64,000 nucleotides of DNA from Xanthomarina arctica (GTDB lineage Bacteria > Bacteroidota > Bacteroidia > Flavobacteriales > Flavobacteriaceae): assembly GCF_014638915.1 (NCBI RefSeq), contig NZ_BMFQ01000004.1, forward strand, positions 310,001 through 374,000, written 5' to 3'. The notes under the pieces were generated by a model. That model saw nothing but the letters and a program-made list of their open reading frames with translations. It searched no databases and had not been told where the DNA came from. Below are positions 1 to 8,070 of this stretch, piece after piece. Within the stretch, counting starts at the first letter, position 1, and every line of letters starts with the position of its first letter. Both the position numbers and the translations under genes were made by a program.

Positions 1-1
1 T

Positions 2-772
2 CTAGATTGTAAAATGAGTGATAAATTTAAAGAAAATATAAAAATTGCCCTTCCCGCAGCAATTTTAACTTTGGTTATTTTAGTTTATCAAGGATTCGGT
101 TTAGAATCTGATTTTCCAGAAAATGTGGTTTACAGCTATTCGATTATAAAAATACTACCTTATATTTTAGTTGTTTTACTTTCTGTTAGCGGGGTAAACG
201 TATTTGTTACTCTCTTTTTGGGTATTATTTCTGGAGGATTTTTAGGTGTTATGTATGGAGATTATTCGATTATTGAATCTACCAAAATTGTATATTCTGG
301 CTTTACAAATATGACTGAGATCTTTTTATTGTCTTTACTAACGGGTGGTTTAGCCGCTCTTGTTGAAAAAAACGGGGGCATAGATTATGTTTTAAATAAA
401 ATTAAAACTTTAATTAAAAGTAAGAAATCGGCTCAGTTTGGGATAGCAGCTTTGGTCGGTTCTATTAATTTAGCAATAGCTAATAATACCGTATCTATAA
501 TTATAGCAGGTACTATGGCAAAAACAATCAATGATGAATACTCCTTAAATAATAAAAAAACAGCTTCAGTATTAGATGTTTTTGCTTGTATAACTCAAGG
601 CTTATTACCTTATGGAGCACAAGTTTTAATGATTTTAAGTTTTTCCAACGGTCAAATTGGTTATTTTGATTTAGTTGGAAATACGTGGTACTTGCTTCTC
701 TTATTTATAAGTGTTATGCTTTTTATAACCTTTAATTCTTCAAATTCAATAATTCAAAAATCTGAAATTTAA
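2..772 (+). CDS. Na+/H+ antiporter, NhaC family (3' part; 5' end outside window)
   Basis: C-terminal part of a multi-pass inner-membrane protein that most resembles the NhaC-type Na+/H+ antiporters, which exchange sodium for protons in pH and salt homeostasis. The frame is open to the left edge: four codons precede the first ATG at 14, so that ATG is probably internal. About 250 residues are visible, against roughly 430-450 usual for the family. At least six hydrophobic segments are seen, with a conserved-looking loop reading GGLAALVEKNGG and a helix rich in Asn/Ala (LAIANNTVSIIIAGTMAK). The family call rests on these motifs and the hydrophobic pattern; other ion-transporter superfamily members are possible. 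Confidence 0.72.
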   Translation, partial: LDCKMSDKFKENIKIALPAAILTLVILVYQGFGLESDFPENVVYSYSIIKILPYILVVLLSVSGVNVFVTLFLGIISGGFLGVMYGDYSIIESTKIVYSGFTNMTEIFLLSLLTGGLAALVEKNGGIDYVLNKIKTLIKSKKSAQFGIAALVGSINLAIANNTVSIIIAGTMAKTINDEYSLNNKKTASVLDVFACITQGLLPYGAQVLMILSFSNGQIGYFDLVGNTWYLLLLFISVMLFITFNSSNSIIQKSEI

Positions 773-801
773 TTTAAACAAATTAAAAGATGAAATAACG
801 G

Positions 802-1380
802 TTAGTTACTTCGTCTTTTTTGAGCACGCATAGAGCCACCTTGACCATAATGTTGTGTAGGTGCTTGAGCACGCTTCATGTTATCTTTCATCATTTTAAT
901 CTGCTCCTTTAGCATGTCGCGTTTATCTAATTTTTCAGCCTCCTTTAAAAGTAAATGTGCTTCCTGTTTTCTTCTTTTGCTGAAGGCAATTCCAGCTAAA
1001 TTCAATTTAGCCATAGCCATATCATGATCCATAGATAAACCTAAAGTAATGGCTTTTTTGAAATACTTTTCAGCTTCATTCATATTGTCTTGAGAAACCA
1101 TAATTCCGTTAAGAAAATTATAATAACCTTGTTGCTTTTTAATTAAAGCAGTTTCAGGGTTTTTAATTCTATTCAACCATTTTTGTGCACCAACAAAATC
1201 TTGTTTTCGAAGACGTAAAAAGGCTAATAATATAATTTCATTTTTAAAATATAAGAAAATGAATATGGTAGATAGTAATAGAAACATAATACCATTTCCT
1301 ATAAGGCCTTCAGTAAATTGGAAAATAGCATAAGCGATTATCAATCCTGCGATAATTAATTTAAATATTTTATTGTACAT
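802..1380 (-). CDS. Membrane-anchored TPR-like protein
   Basis: A 192-residue protein. Two hydrophobic segments near residues 5-22 and 28-46 should anchor it in the inner membrane, followed by a helical region (about 50-165) that reads as tetratricopeptide-like repeats (for example NMNEAEKYFKKAITLG). The tail is very basic (SMRAQKRRSN). It overlaps the end of the upstream secreted DUF6263-like gene by 11 bp, so the two are probably cotranscribed. TPR domains usually hold protein partners; no partner or pathway can be named. Conserved hypothetical protein of flavobacteria by appearance. Confidence 0.7.
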   Translation of the reverse strand: MYNKIFKLIIAGLIIAYAIFQFTEGLIGNGIMFLLLSTIFIFLYFKNEIILLAFLRLRKQDFVGAQKWLNRIKNPETALIKKQQGYYNFLNGIMVSQDNMNEAEKYFKKAITLGLSMDHDMAMAKLNLAGIAFSKRRKQEAHLLLKEAEKLDKRDMLKEQIKMMKDNMKRAQAPTQHYGQGGSMRAQKRRSN

Positions 1381-2266
1381 TTTTTTTTGTTTTATAAGTT
1401 GTTTTCGAAATAATTGTTGTCGGTATTTCTATGTTTTCCATTTGGTTCATAACAGTAGTTCCTTTGGTAGTAGAATTTACAGTTATTGACTCGGGGAAAC
1501 CGGATAGTTTATTAGCAATAATTTGAGTTTCCTGAGTTCCTTTTAAATTCATAACGTAGGATCCTTCTTCAGAAGCCATAGTTACATTACTTTTAGCATT
1601 TAAAGTAATGTTTTTACTTAAGTCTATTAAAGTCCAAGTGTTGTTTGCTAAAAGATCGCCTGTATATTTGTTAGTCCATTGATCTCCAACCAAAACTTTC
1701 TTTTTAGGATAAAAATAAGTCACTTGCTCAAAACTTTTAGAAAGACTTTCATTACCATATTCTTTTTTTAGAGCTTCAATGGTAAGTTCTTTGGTAAATT
1801 CATCTTCAATTCCGGCATTATAAACCATTTTTTGAATCATAGCATCTGTTCCTGATACGTTTCGGATTTTGCCGTTTTTGAGCATTTCAATTTTTAAGAC
1901 AGAATTTGTTAAGCCAGAGAACATTTTTGACTCAAAATCGTCATCTTTGATCTCCAAATTTGTGTCTATATTCATTAAATCACCATAAATATTGGATGTA
2001 GTTTGTAATTTAAATCGCATAAACCTAAAATTTATTAGATAAGAACTATCTGTTTTAGCAGTTACAATTAAATTAAAATCACATTCTATATTGTTAGACA
2101 TTTCATGGTTTGAATCTGTAATGTCTTGAATTATTTGTTGCGTCGAAACCTGTGTAATAGACAGATTATCACCTATATTAAGTTTGTATTCTAATGTGTT
2201 TTGTGAAAAAACAAAATTAGAAACAGCTAGAAAAAAGACTGTTATTTTAACAACAAAAGGGTTCAT
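1370..2266 (-). CDS. Secreted DUF6263-like protein
   Basis: A 298-residue protein with a typical signal peptide (MNPFVVKITVFFLAVSNFVFSQ), so exported to the periplasm or outer membrane. The mature part is rich in beta-strand-forming stretches and resembles the DUF6263 family of Bacteroidota, whose function is unknown. The frame also opens at a TTG at 2293, but the ATG at 2266 is preferred because the signal peptide begins there. It is the first gene of a two-gene operon with the TPR protein downstream. There are no catalytic motifs to suggest an enzyme. Confidence 0.7.
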   Translation of the reverse strand: MNPFVVKITVFFLAVSNFVFSQNTLEYKLNIGDNLSITQVSTQQIIQDITDSNHEMSNNIECDFNLIVTAKTDSSYLINFRFMRFKLQTTSNIYGDLMNIDTNLEIKDDDFESKMFSGLTNSVLKIEMLKNGKIRNVSGTDAMIQKMVYNAGIEDEFTKELTIEALKKEYGNESLSKSFEQVTYFYPKKKVLVGDQWTNKYTGDLLANNTWTLIDLSKNITLNAKSNVTMASEEGSYVMNLKGTQETQIIANKLSGFPESITVNSTTKGTTVMNQMENIEIPTTIISKTTYKTKKNVQ

Positions 2267-2334
2267 TATATATGCTTTGTTTTGGAAGTGCAAAGAAACT
2301 AAATTTTTATTGAAAAAATATTTTTAAAATAAGG

Positions 2335-2365
2335 TTTGTCAAATAAAAAAGGGTTTGTATATTTG
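2335..2365 (+). promoter_or_regulatory. rpmH promoter (Bacteroidota type)
   Basis: TTTG at 2335-2338, a 19-bp spacer, then TATATTTG at 2358-2365. This is the -33/-7 form of the primary sigma factor of Bacteroidota and lies about 70 bp before rpmH. Confidence 0.75.
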
Positions 2366-2433
2366 CGCTCAGTTTTAGACAAAGAGATAAAACAGATTAT
2401 TTAGTTATATAGAGATTTTAAAAAAATAAGACA

Positions 2434-2595
2434 ATGCCAAAAAGAACGTTTCAGCCGTCAAAGAGAAAGAGAAAAAACAAACATGGTTTTAGAGAAAGAA
2501 TGGCTTCTGCCAATGGTAGAAAAGTTCTTGCACGTAGAAGAGCTAAAGGAAGAAAGAAAATTTCTGTTTCTTCTGAAGCAAGACATAAAAAATAA
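2434..2595 (+). CDS. rpmH: 50S ribosomal protein L34
   Basis: A 53-residue, extremely basic protein starting [19 protein letters not shown] and containing [19 protein letters not shown], the universal L34 signature. L34 binds 23S rRNA in the large ribosomal subunit. Length and sequence are complete. It has a strong promoter just upstream and a hairpin terminator just downstream, so it is a single-gene unit here. Neighbouring dnaA/rnpA, the usual L34 partners in many bacteria, are absent, which is common in Bacteroidota. Confidence 0.97.
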   Translation: MPKRTFQPSKRKRKNKHGFRERMASANGRKVLARRRAKGRKKISVSSEARHKK

Positions 2596-2619
2596 TGATT
2601 AACAATTGTTAATATATAA

Positions 2620-2652
2620 AAGGTGTTACTTAACGGTAACGCCTTTTTTTAT
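2620..2652 (+). terminator. rpmH terminator
   Basis: Hairpin AGGTGTTAC / GTAACGCCT with a short loop followed by a run of T, directly after rpmH. Confidence 0.75.
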
Positions 2653-2665
2653 ATCTAATTTTCAG

Positions 2666-2673
2666 TAATTTTG
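2666..2673 (+). promoter_or_regulatory. Probable -7 element of the carB promoter
   Basis: TAATTTTG matches TAnnTTTG and lies 35 bp before the carB ATG, right after the rpmH terminator. No clear TTTG was seen at the expected -33 distance. Confidence 0.5.
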
Positions 2674-2707
2674 CAAACACAACGATAACAATATATTACT
2701 ATACAAA

Positions 2708-5560
2708 ATGCCTAAAAATTCAAACCTTAAATCTATTCTAATTATTGGTTCTGGTCCAATAGTCATCGGGCAAGCATGCGAATTTGATTATTCTGGAACA
2801 CAAGCATTGAGATCCTTAAGAGAAGATGGAATTGAAACTGTTTTAATCAATTCTAATCCAGCAACTATCATGACAGATCCTTCTATGGCAGATCATGTAT
2901 ATTTGTTGCCTCTTACTACAAAATCCATAGTTCAAATTTTAAAGGAGCATCCTCAAATTGATGCAGTTTTGCCAACAATGGGTGGGCAAACGGCTTTAAA
3001 TTTATGTATTGAAGCAGACGAAAAAGGTATTTGGAAAGATTTTAATGTAGATATTATTGGGGTTGATATAGACGCGATAAATATTACTGAAGATAGAGAG
3101 AAGTTTAGAGAGTTAATGCTGAAAATTGGCATTCCAATGGCTCCACAAGCAACGGCTACTTCTTATCTTAAAGGAAAAGAAATTGCTCAGAGATTTGGTT
3201 TTCCCTTGGTTATTAGAGCATCCTTTACATTAGGTGGCGCAGGAGCTTCTTTTGTGCATACGGAAGATGAATTTGATGAATTGTTAACTCGTGGATTAGA
3301 AATTTCTCCAATTCATGAAGTAATGATTGATAAAGCACTTATTGGTTGGAAAGAATATGAACTGGAGCTTTTAAGAGATTCAAATGATAACGTTGTAATT
3401 ATTTGTTCTATTGAAAATATGGATCCTATGGGAATCCATACTGGAGACTCCATTACTGTTGCTCCAGCAATGACATTAAGTGATAGAACTTATCAGAAAA
3501 TGCGTGATATGGCCATCCATATGATGCGAAGTATTGGAGATTTTGCAGGAGGTTGTAATGTGCAATTTGCTGTAAGTCCAGATGAAAATGAAGATATTAT
3601 TGCTATTGAAATTAATCCGCGTGTATCTCGTTCTTCAGCTTTAGCAAGTAAAGCTACTGGTTATCCTATTGCAAAAATAGCTGCTAAATTGGCTATTGGA
3701 TATCATTTAGATGAATTACAAAATCAGATTACAAAATCTACTTCAGCTTTATTTGAACCAACGTTAGATTATGTGATTGTTAAAATTCCTCGTTGGAATT
3801 TCGATAAATTTGAAGGCAGTGATAGAACTTTAGGACTTCAAATGAAATCTGTTGGTGAAGTTATGGGAATTGGACGTTCTTTTCAAGAAGCCTTGCATAA
3901 AGCAACACAATCTCTTGAAATTAAACGAAATGGTTTAGGTGCCGACGGAAAAGAAAATAAAGATTACAACCAAATTATAGAGAAATTAACGTATGCTTCT
4001 TGGGATCGTGTTTTCATTATTTATGATGCTATCTCAATGGGAATTCCGTTAAGTAGAATTCACGAAATCACTAAAATTGATATGTGGTTTTTAAAGCAGT
4101 ATGAGGAATTATATTTGCTTCAAAAAGAAATTTCTACATTCAAAATAGACACCATTCAAAAAGATTTATTGCTTGAAGCCAAGCAAAAAGGTTATGGAGA
4201 TAGACAAATTGCACACATGCTAGGTTGTCTAGAAAGTCAGGTTTATAATAAAAGAGAAGAATTAGGTGTCAATCGTGTGTTTAAGTTAGTAGATACATGT
4301 GCCGCGGAGTTTAAAGCAAAAACGCCTTATTATTATTCTACGTTTGAAAGTGATGTAGAAACCACAGATGGAAAACGTTTTGCAGATAATGAAAGCGTTG
4401 TTTCAGATAAAAAGAAAATTATAGTATTAGGTTCTGGCCCAAATAGAATTGGACAAGGTATCGAGTTCGATTATTGTTGCGTTCATGGTGTTTTAGCTGC
4501 TGCGGAATGTGGTTACGAAACCATTATGATAAACTGTAATCCTGAAACGGTTTCAACCGATTTTGATACAGCAGATAAGTTGTATTTTGAACCCGTTTTC
4601 TGGGAACATATTTACGATATTATTAAGCATGAAAAACCAGAAGGCGTTATCGTGCAACTTGGTGGACAAACGGCTTTAAAGCTTGCTGAGAAGTTAGATA
4701 GATATGGTATTAAAATAATTGGAACAACGTATCAAGCTTTAGATTTAGCTGAAGATAGAGGCTTGTTTTCAAACCTACTTAAAGAGCTTAATATTCCTTA
4801 TCCTGAATTTGATATAGCAACAACAGCAGATGAAGCTGCAGCAATTGCTGATGTTTTAGACTTCCCTATTTTAGTAAGACCATCTTATGTGTTAGGAGGT
4901 CAAGGCATGAAGATTGTTATTAATAAACAAGAACTAGAAGAGCATGTTGTTAGTTTATTAAGACAAATGCCTGGAAATAAATTATTATTAGATCATTATT
5001 TAGATGGAGCCATTGAAGCTGAAGCAGATGCTATTTGCGATGGTGAAAATGTGTACATCATCGGAATTATGGAGCATATTGAGCCATGTGGTATTCACTC
5101 TGGTGATAGTAATGCGACGTTGCCTCCTTTTAATTTAGGGGAATTTGTAATGCAACAAATTAAAGATCATACAAAGAATATTGCATTAGCTCTAAATACC
5201 GTAGGACTAATAAATGTTCAATTTGCCATAAAAGATGATATTGTTTATATTATCGAAGCCAATCCAAGAGCTTCTAGAACCGTTCCTTTTATTTCTAAAG
5301 CCTATGGAGAACCTTATGTTAATTATGCCACAAAAGTGATGCTAGGTGAGAAGAAGGTCACAGATTTTGACTTCAAGCCAGAATTAAAAGGGTATGCTAT
5401 CAAGCAACCCGTTTTCTCTTTTAATAAATTTCATAATGTGAATAAGAAACTTGGTCCAGAAATGAAAAGTACTGGGGAAAGTATTCTCTTTATAGATAGT
5501 TTAAAAGACGATGATTTTTACAATTTATACGCAAGAAGAAAGATGTATTTGAGTAAATAG
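2708..5560 (+). CDS. carB: Carbamoyl-phosphate synthase large subunit, without the C-terminal allosteric domain
   Basis: Makes carbamoyl phosphate from bicarbonate, ATP and the ammonia delivered by CarA, feeding pyrimidine and arginine synthesis. Two homologous synthetase halves are visible: the first begins LIIGSGPIVIGQACEFDYSG near residue 11, the second IVLGSGPNRIGQGIEFDY near residue 572, each with ATP-grasp motifs (for example EINPRVSRSSALASKATG and EANPRASRTVPFISKAYG). The protein is 950 residues and stops soon after GPEMKSTGES, whereas the E. coli enzyme has 1073 residues and continues into an MGS-like domain that binds UMP and ornithine. That domain is absent. carA is not adjacent, so the gene appears monocistronic between two terminators. 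Confidence 0.97.
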   Translation: MPKNSNLKSILIIGSGPIVIGQACEFDYSGTQALRSLREDGIETVLINSNPATIMTDPSMADHVYLLPLTTKSIVQILKEHPQIDAVLPTMGGQTALNLCIEADEKGIWKDFNVDIIGVDIDAINITEDREKFRELMLKIGIPMAPQATATSYLKGKEIAQRFGFPLVIRASFTLGGAGASFVHTEDEFDELLTRGLEISPIHEVMIDKALIGWKEYELELLRDSNDNVVIICSIENMDPMGIHTGDSITVAPAMTLSDRTYQKMRDMAIHMMRSIGDFAGGCNVQFAVSPDENEDIIAIEINPRVSRSSALASKATGYPIAKIAAKLAIGYHLDELQNQITKSTSALFEPTLDYVIVKIPRWNFDKFEGSDRTLGLQMKSVGEVMGIGRSFQEALHKATQSLEIKRNGLGADGKENKDYNQIIEKLTYASWDRVFIIYDAISMGIPLSRIHEITKIDMWFLKQYEELYLLQKEISTFKIDTIQKDLLLEAKQKGYGDRQIAHMLGCLESQVYNKREELGVNRVFKLVDTCAAEFKAKTPYYYSTFESDVETTDGKRFADNESVVSDKKKIIVLGSGPNRIGQGIEFDYCCVHGVLAAAECGYETIMINCNPETVSTDFDTADKLYFEPVFWEHIYDIIKHEKPEGVIVQLGGQTALKLAEKLDRYGIKIIGTTYQALDLAEDRGLFSNLLKELNIPYPEFDIATTADEAAAIADVLDFPILVRPSYVLGGQGMKIVINKQELEEHVVSLLRQMPGNKLLLDHYLDGAIEAEADAICDGENVYIIGIMEHIEPCGIHSGDSNATLPPFNLGEFVMQQIKDHTKNIALALNTVGLINVQFAIKDDIVYIIEANPRASRTVPFISKAYGEPYVNYATKVMLGEKKVTDFDFKPELKGYAIKQPVFSFNKFHNVNKKLGPEMKSTGESILFIDSLKDDDFYNLYARRKMYLSK

Positions 5561-5586
5561 ACTCTTTTTAAAAGCAACATATTTAA

Positions 5587-5620
5587 TACCATCAGATAAT
5601 TTCTGATGGTATTTTTTTTT
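5587..5620 (+). terminator. carB terminator
   Basis: Perfect 9-bp arms TACCATCAG / CTGATGGTA with a 7-nt loop, followed by nine T. It lies between convergent genes and the T-run touches the end of the DUF3307 gene. Confidence 0.85.
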
Positions 5621-6323
5621 ATACCAAATACAAATATAGAATCCCCGTTAGTATGGCTATCCCAAAGCTAATAAGAGTTCCTATTAGAATATATTCTGTT
5701 AGTTTTCGGTGTTTGCTTTCCTTTAAATCTCCAAATCGAAACACAGATTTGGCTGTTATTAAAAATCCAACAGCTTCCCAATGATCTGTAATAATAAATA
5801 CAAAGACCAATAGGCGTTCAAGCATTCCAATGTATTTACCTGCATCTTCAAGTGACTCATTTCCTGCAGTTAGTTTTTTAATATCCCATTTGCTAAAAAT
5901 GATCATCATGAGTATCGATACGGGACGAGTTAAAAATAGCACACAGGTTATTAGTAATAAAGAGTTTTCGGTAATAATGGATGAGAAGTCAAATTGATTT
6001 TCCGTAAATAAAAAATAGGCCAAGAAAATCATGATAATATGAAGTAGTTGATCTATGAAAAACCAGCGTCTTTTAGTTTTCTTCTTTTGAAATACGATTT
6101 TAGAAGCATCTATAAGGAAATGAGAAACACCAATGATTAGAATTATTGGCCAAAGAGATAAATTCCATAATATCAAGAATAATAAGGCAACATGTATAGC
6201 TATATGAATGTAAAGTTCAGGAGATTTTAATTTGTTCTTCTCTTTTTGCTTTATTGAATTTTTAGATTGAAAAACAAAATCCCCAATTAAATGGGCTAAA
6301 AAAAGTTTTATCAAAAGAATCAT
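5619..6323 (-). CDS. DUF3307 membrane protein
   Basis: A 234-residue inner-membrane protein with several hydrophobic helices. The N-terminus LIKLFLAHLIGDFVFQS, followed by HIAIHVALLF and SHFLIDASKIVF, matches the DUF3307 pattern of His and Asp residues set in membrane helices (HLIGDF, HFLIDASK), which suggests a metal or proton-active site but no known function. Its ATG overlaps the stop of the upstream SatD-like gene in an ATGA arrangement, so the two are translationally coupled. It is inferred to be the effector or partner of that regulator-like protein. Confidence 0.8.
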   Translation of the reverse strand: MILLIKLFLAHLIGDFVFQSKNSIKQKEKNKLKSPELYIHIAIHVALLFLILWNLSLWPIILIIGVSHFLIDASKIVFQKKKTKRRWFFIDQLLHIIMIFLAYFLFTENQFDFSSIITENSLLLITCVLFLTRPVSILMMIIFSKWDIKKLTAGNESLEDAGKYIGMLERLLVFVFIITDHWEAVGFLITAKSVFRFGDLKESKHRKLTEYILIGTLISFGIAILTGILYLYLV

Positions 6324-6934
6324 ATTACCTGTTTTATTTTTTGTTGATACATTGTATTTAAGTCTAGAATGTCGTCTAAATTAGCTCGTTTCTGTCTTCT
6401 GCTAACCGTATTCTGATTAATGCCTAGTATTTTACCCAAATCCTCTTGAAGAGCTTTAGGGTTTTCTAAACTTAACTTAACCATCTCAGCTTGGTTTACG
6501 GTCCAACGATCCATGATCCAAATCGCTAATTTAAAATAGAGATTCAGTTCTTCATCTAAAAGTTTATTAGAAGTAGTTATTTTAAGATTCTGCTTGCTTT
6601 TTTTAAGGGTTTCTAAAGTCTCACCAGAGTTTTGAAAAGCTTCCCCTTGAGATTCTGTCACGTTTTCACCTTGGTATGTTTTAGAACCAATTCCTATTGA
6701 AAGTCTTACATCCAAACCTTTAATAGTTTTTATACACGCTTTAAGATACAGGGCGGCTTCAAAACTTTTCTGAACATTTTTAATTTCTATTTGAAAACCA
6801 TCACCTCTATATATTTCCCATAAAGAGTTGTCTTCTTCTAAGGTTGAAAGTGCGTCCTTTAAAGTCTCCAACCACAATTTGGGATTGTTTATAGTTCTAG
6901 ATTTTATAATATCTCCTGTTATTACGCTAGTCAT
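6320..6934 (-). CDS. SatD-like protein: cyclase-like domain plus helix-turn-helix
   Basis: A 204-residue protein. The N-terminal MTSVITGDIIKSR, the RGDGFQIEI stretch at 43-51 and RLSIGIGS at 77-84 follow the layout of the SatD family and recall the fold of class III nucleotidyl cyclases (an acidic first strand, a GDGF hairpin, then an R-x-x-I-G-I-G strand). Residues about 163-184 (QEDLGKILGINQNTVSRRQ) form a helix-turn-helix. This suggests a cytoplasmic sensor-regulator, possibly nucleotide-responsive; that is inference. It is the first gene of an operon with the DUF3307 membrane protein. Four phased palindromic repeats start about 20 bp before its ATG, which points to autoregulation. Confidence 0.72.
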   Translation of the reverse strand: MTSVITGDIIKSRTINNPKLWLETLKDALSTLEEDNSLWEIYRGDGFQIEIKNVQKSFEAALYLKACIKTIKGLDVRLSIGIGSKTYQGENVTESQGEAFQNSGETLETLKKSKQNLKITTSNKLLDEELNLYFKLAIWIMDRWTVNQAEMVKLSLENPKALQEDLGKILGINQNTVSRRQKRANLDDILDLNTMYQQKIKQVI

Positions 6935-6954
6935 AATTTATTACTGTTGGAATA

Positions 6955-7058
6955 TATGGTTCTATAAAGTGATATTTATAAATATCCTTTAATTACGTGA
7001 TAATACAAATTATCCTTTAATTGCGTGATAATATAAATTATCCTTTTAATACGTGATA
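6955..7058. promoter_or_regulatory. Four 20-bp palindromic repeats on an exact 28-bp period (putative operators)
   Basis: Copies start at 6955 (degenerate), 6983, 7011 and 7039. The three good copies read TATCCTTTAATTACGTGATA, TATCCTTTAATTGCGTGATA and TATCCTTTTAATACGTGATA. The first two are imperfect palindromes of form TATC-N3-TAATTA-N3-GATA (the TAATTA core is shifted or broken in the third copy), as expected for a dimeric DNA-binding protein. The array lies directly before the SatD-like gene (minus strand), whose product has a helix-turn-helix. Spacers are 8 bp. Confidence 0.7.
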
Positions 7059-7143
7059 TTAAAGATAGTATGTTTTGAGACATTATCAAATAAATTTTGA
7101 AGGAAATAAATTATTTTATCTGATAATCAGTTTTATAAGTAAA

Positions 7144-7689
7144 TTAGAATTCTACTTTAACCTTGAAAGCTTCTAAGGTATGCAGGTAATTTTCAGCAGA
7201 AAAGTCTTTATCATTAAATTCTTTATGTCTGGTTCTTTTTGTTTTAATAAGCTCGATGGCTTTTAAAAAGCGTCTAACCTCAATTTGACTCCTCAAAATT
7301 AAACCAGGAACAACAACAGACTCATTGACGTCGTTTTTTGCAACCATTGTAAAATAGGAGGAATTACAATGTTTTATAGTTCCAGTTATAATATTTTCGG
7401 AAATAACACGAATCCCAACAACCATAGAGGTGTTTCCTACAAAATTTACTGATGCTTTCATGGTTATTAGTTCTCCAATTTCAATAGGATTTAAAAAGTC
7501 GACCGTATCAACAGAGGCAGTAACGCAATAGGCTTCTGAGTGTTTTGAGGCACAAGCAAAAGCAATTTGATCCATTAAATTGAGAATGTAACCCCCATGA
7601 ATTTTTCCATTAAAATTGGAATGCGAAGGTTTCATTAATTCGGAAATTGAAATACGGGAATCTGAGGATGGTTTGAAAGATGTTTTCAT
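7144..7689 (-). CDS. Acyl-CoA thioesterase, hotdog fold
   Basis: A 181-residue hotdog-domain protein of the YciA/BFIT type, which hydrolyses acyl-CoA to free acid and CoA in the cytoplasm. The helix motif HSNFNGKIHGGYILNLMDQI (about 23-42), containing the conserved N and the GG before the central helix, and the strand VDTVDFLNPIEIGELI are typical. Substrate chain length cannot be read from the sequence. The ATG directly abuts the stop of the upstream small membrane protein gene (TAA-ATG with no spacing), and both follow rmuC on the same strand, so the three may be one transcript. Confidence 0.88.
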   Translation of the reverse strand: MKTSFKPSSDSRISISELMKPSHSNFNGKIHGGYILNLMDQIAFACASKHSEAYCVTASVDTVDFLNPIEIGELITMKASVNFVGNTSMVVGIRVISENIITGTIKHCNSSYFTMVAKNDVNESVVVPGLILRSQIEVRRFLKAIELIKTKRTRHKEFNDKDFSAENYLHTLEAFKVKVEF

Positions 7690-8058
7690 TTAAAAGCGTC
7701 TGTTATTGCGTTGGGTGTCTTCTTCAACTTTAGTAATAAAAAACTTAGTATCTCCTAGCCAAAAGATGCTTTTATAACGTTCAAAATAATGAAGTTTTAC
7801 ATATTTTCCTTGAAAATCGTTTAAATTTTGAATGACCTCTTTTTCCTTATCTTGAACTGAGAACTCAAATAATTGTCCTTCAGAAACTCCTTGACTAATT
7901 TCGCCTTCCCAAGTTTTTATTAAAACACCTTTACTACTAAATTTAACCAATTCGCCCGCACGAATCCCTTCGCTATACGTGGCAAAATAGATAAAAGCAG
8001 AATAGCAAGCTAAAACCAGTATAAGGACAATTGAGAATTTTATTAGAAATTTTTTCAT
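7690..8058 (-). CDS. Small membrane-anchored protein, function unknown
   Basis: A 122-residue protein with one N-terminal hydrophobic segment (FLIKFSIVLILVLACYSAFIYF) and a periplasmic domain of about 95 residues ending in a basic stretch (TQRNNRRF). It resembles a short conserved flavobacterial protein sometimes mislabelled as 6-phosphogluconate dehydrogenase; nothing in the sequence supports that enzyme (no Rossmann motif, far too short). It sits between rmuC (12 bp upstream) and the thioesterase (immediately adjacent). No function can be assigned. Confidence 0.75.
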   Translation of the reverse strand: MKKFLIKFSIVLILVLACYSAFIYFATYSEGIRAGELVKFSSKGVLIKTWEGEISQGVSEGQLFEFSVQDKEKEVIQNLNDFQGKYVKLHYFERYKSIFWLGDTKFFITKVEEDTQRNNRRF

Positions 8059-8070
8059 GAGATTTAGTGT

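Noticed and set aside
6955-7058. Four repeats resembling a small CRISPR array
   Set aside because: Spacers are only 8 bp, repeats are 20-bp palindromes, and no cas genes are near. An operator array explains it better.
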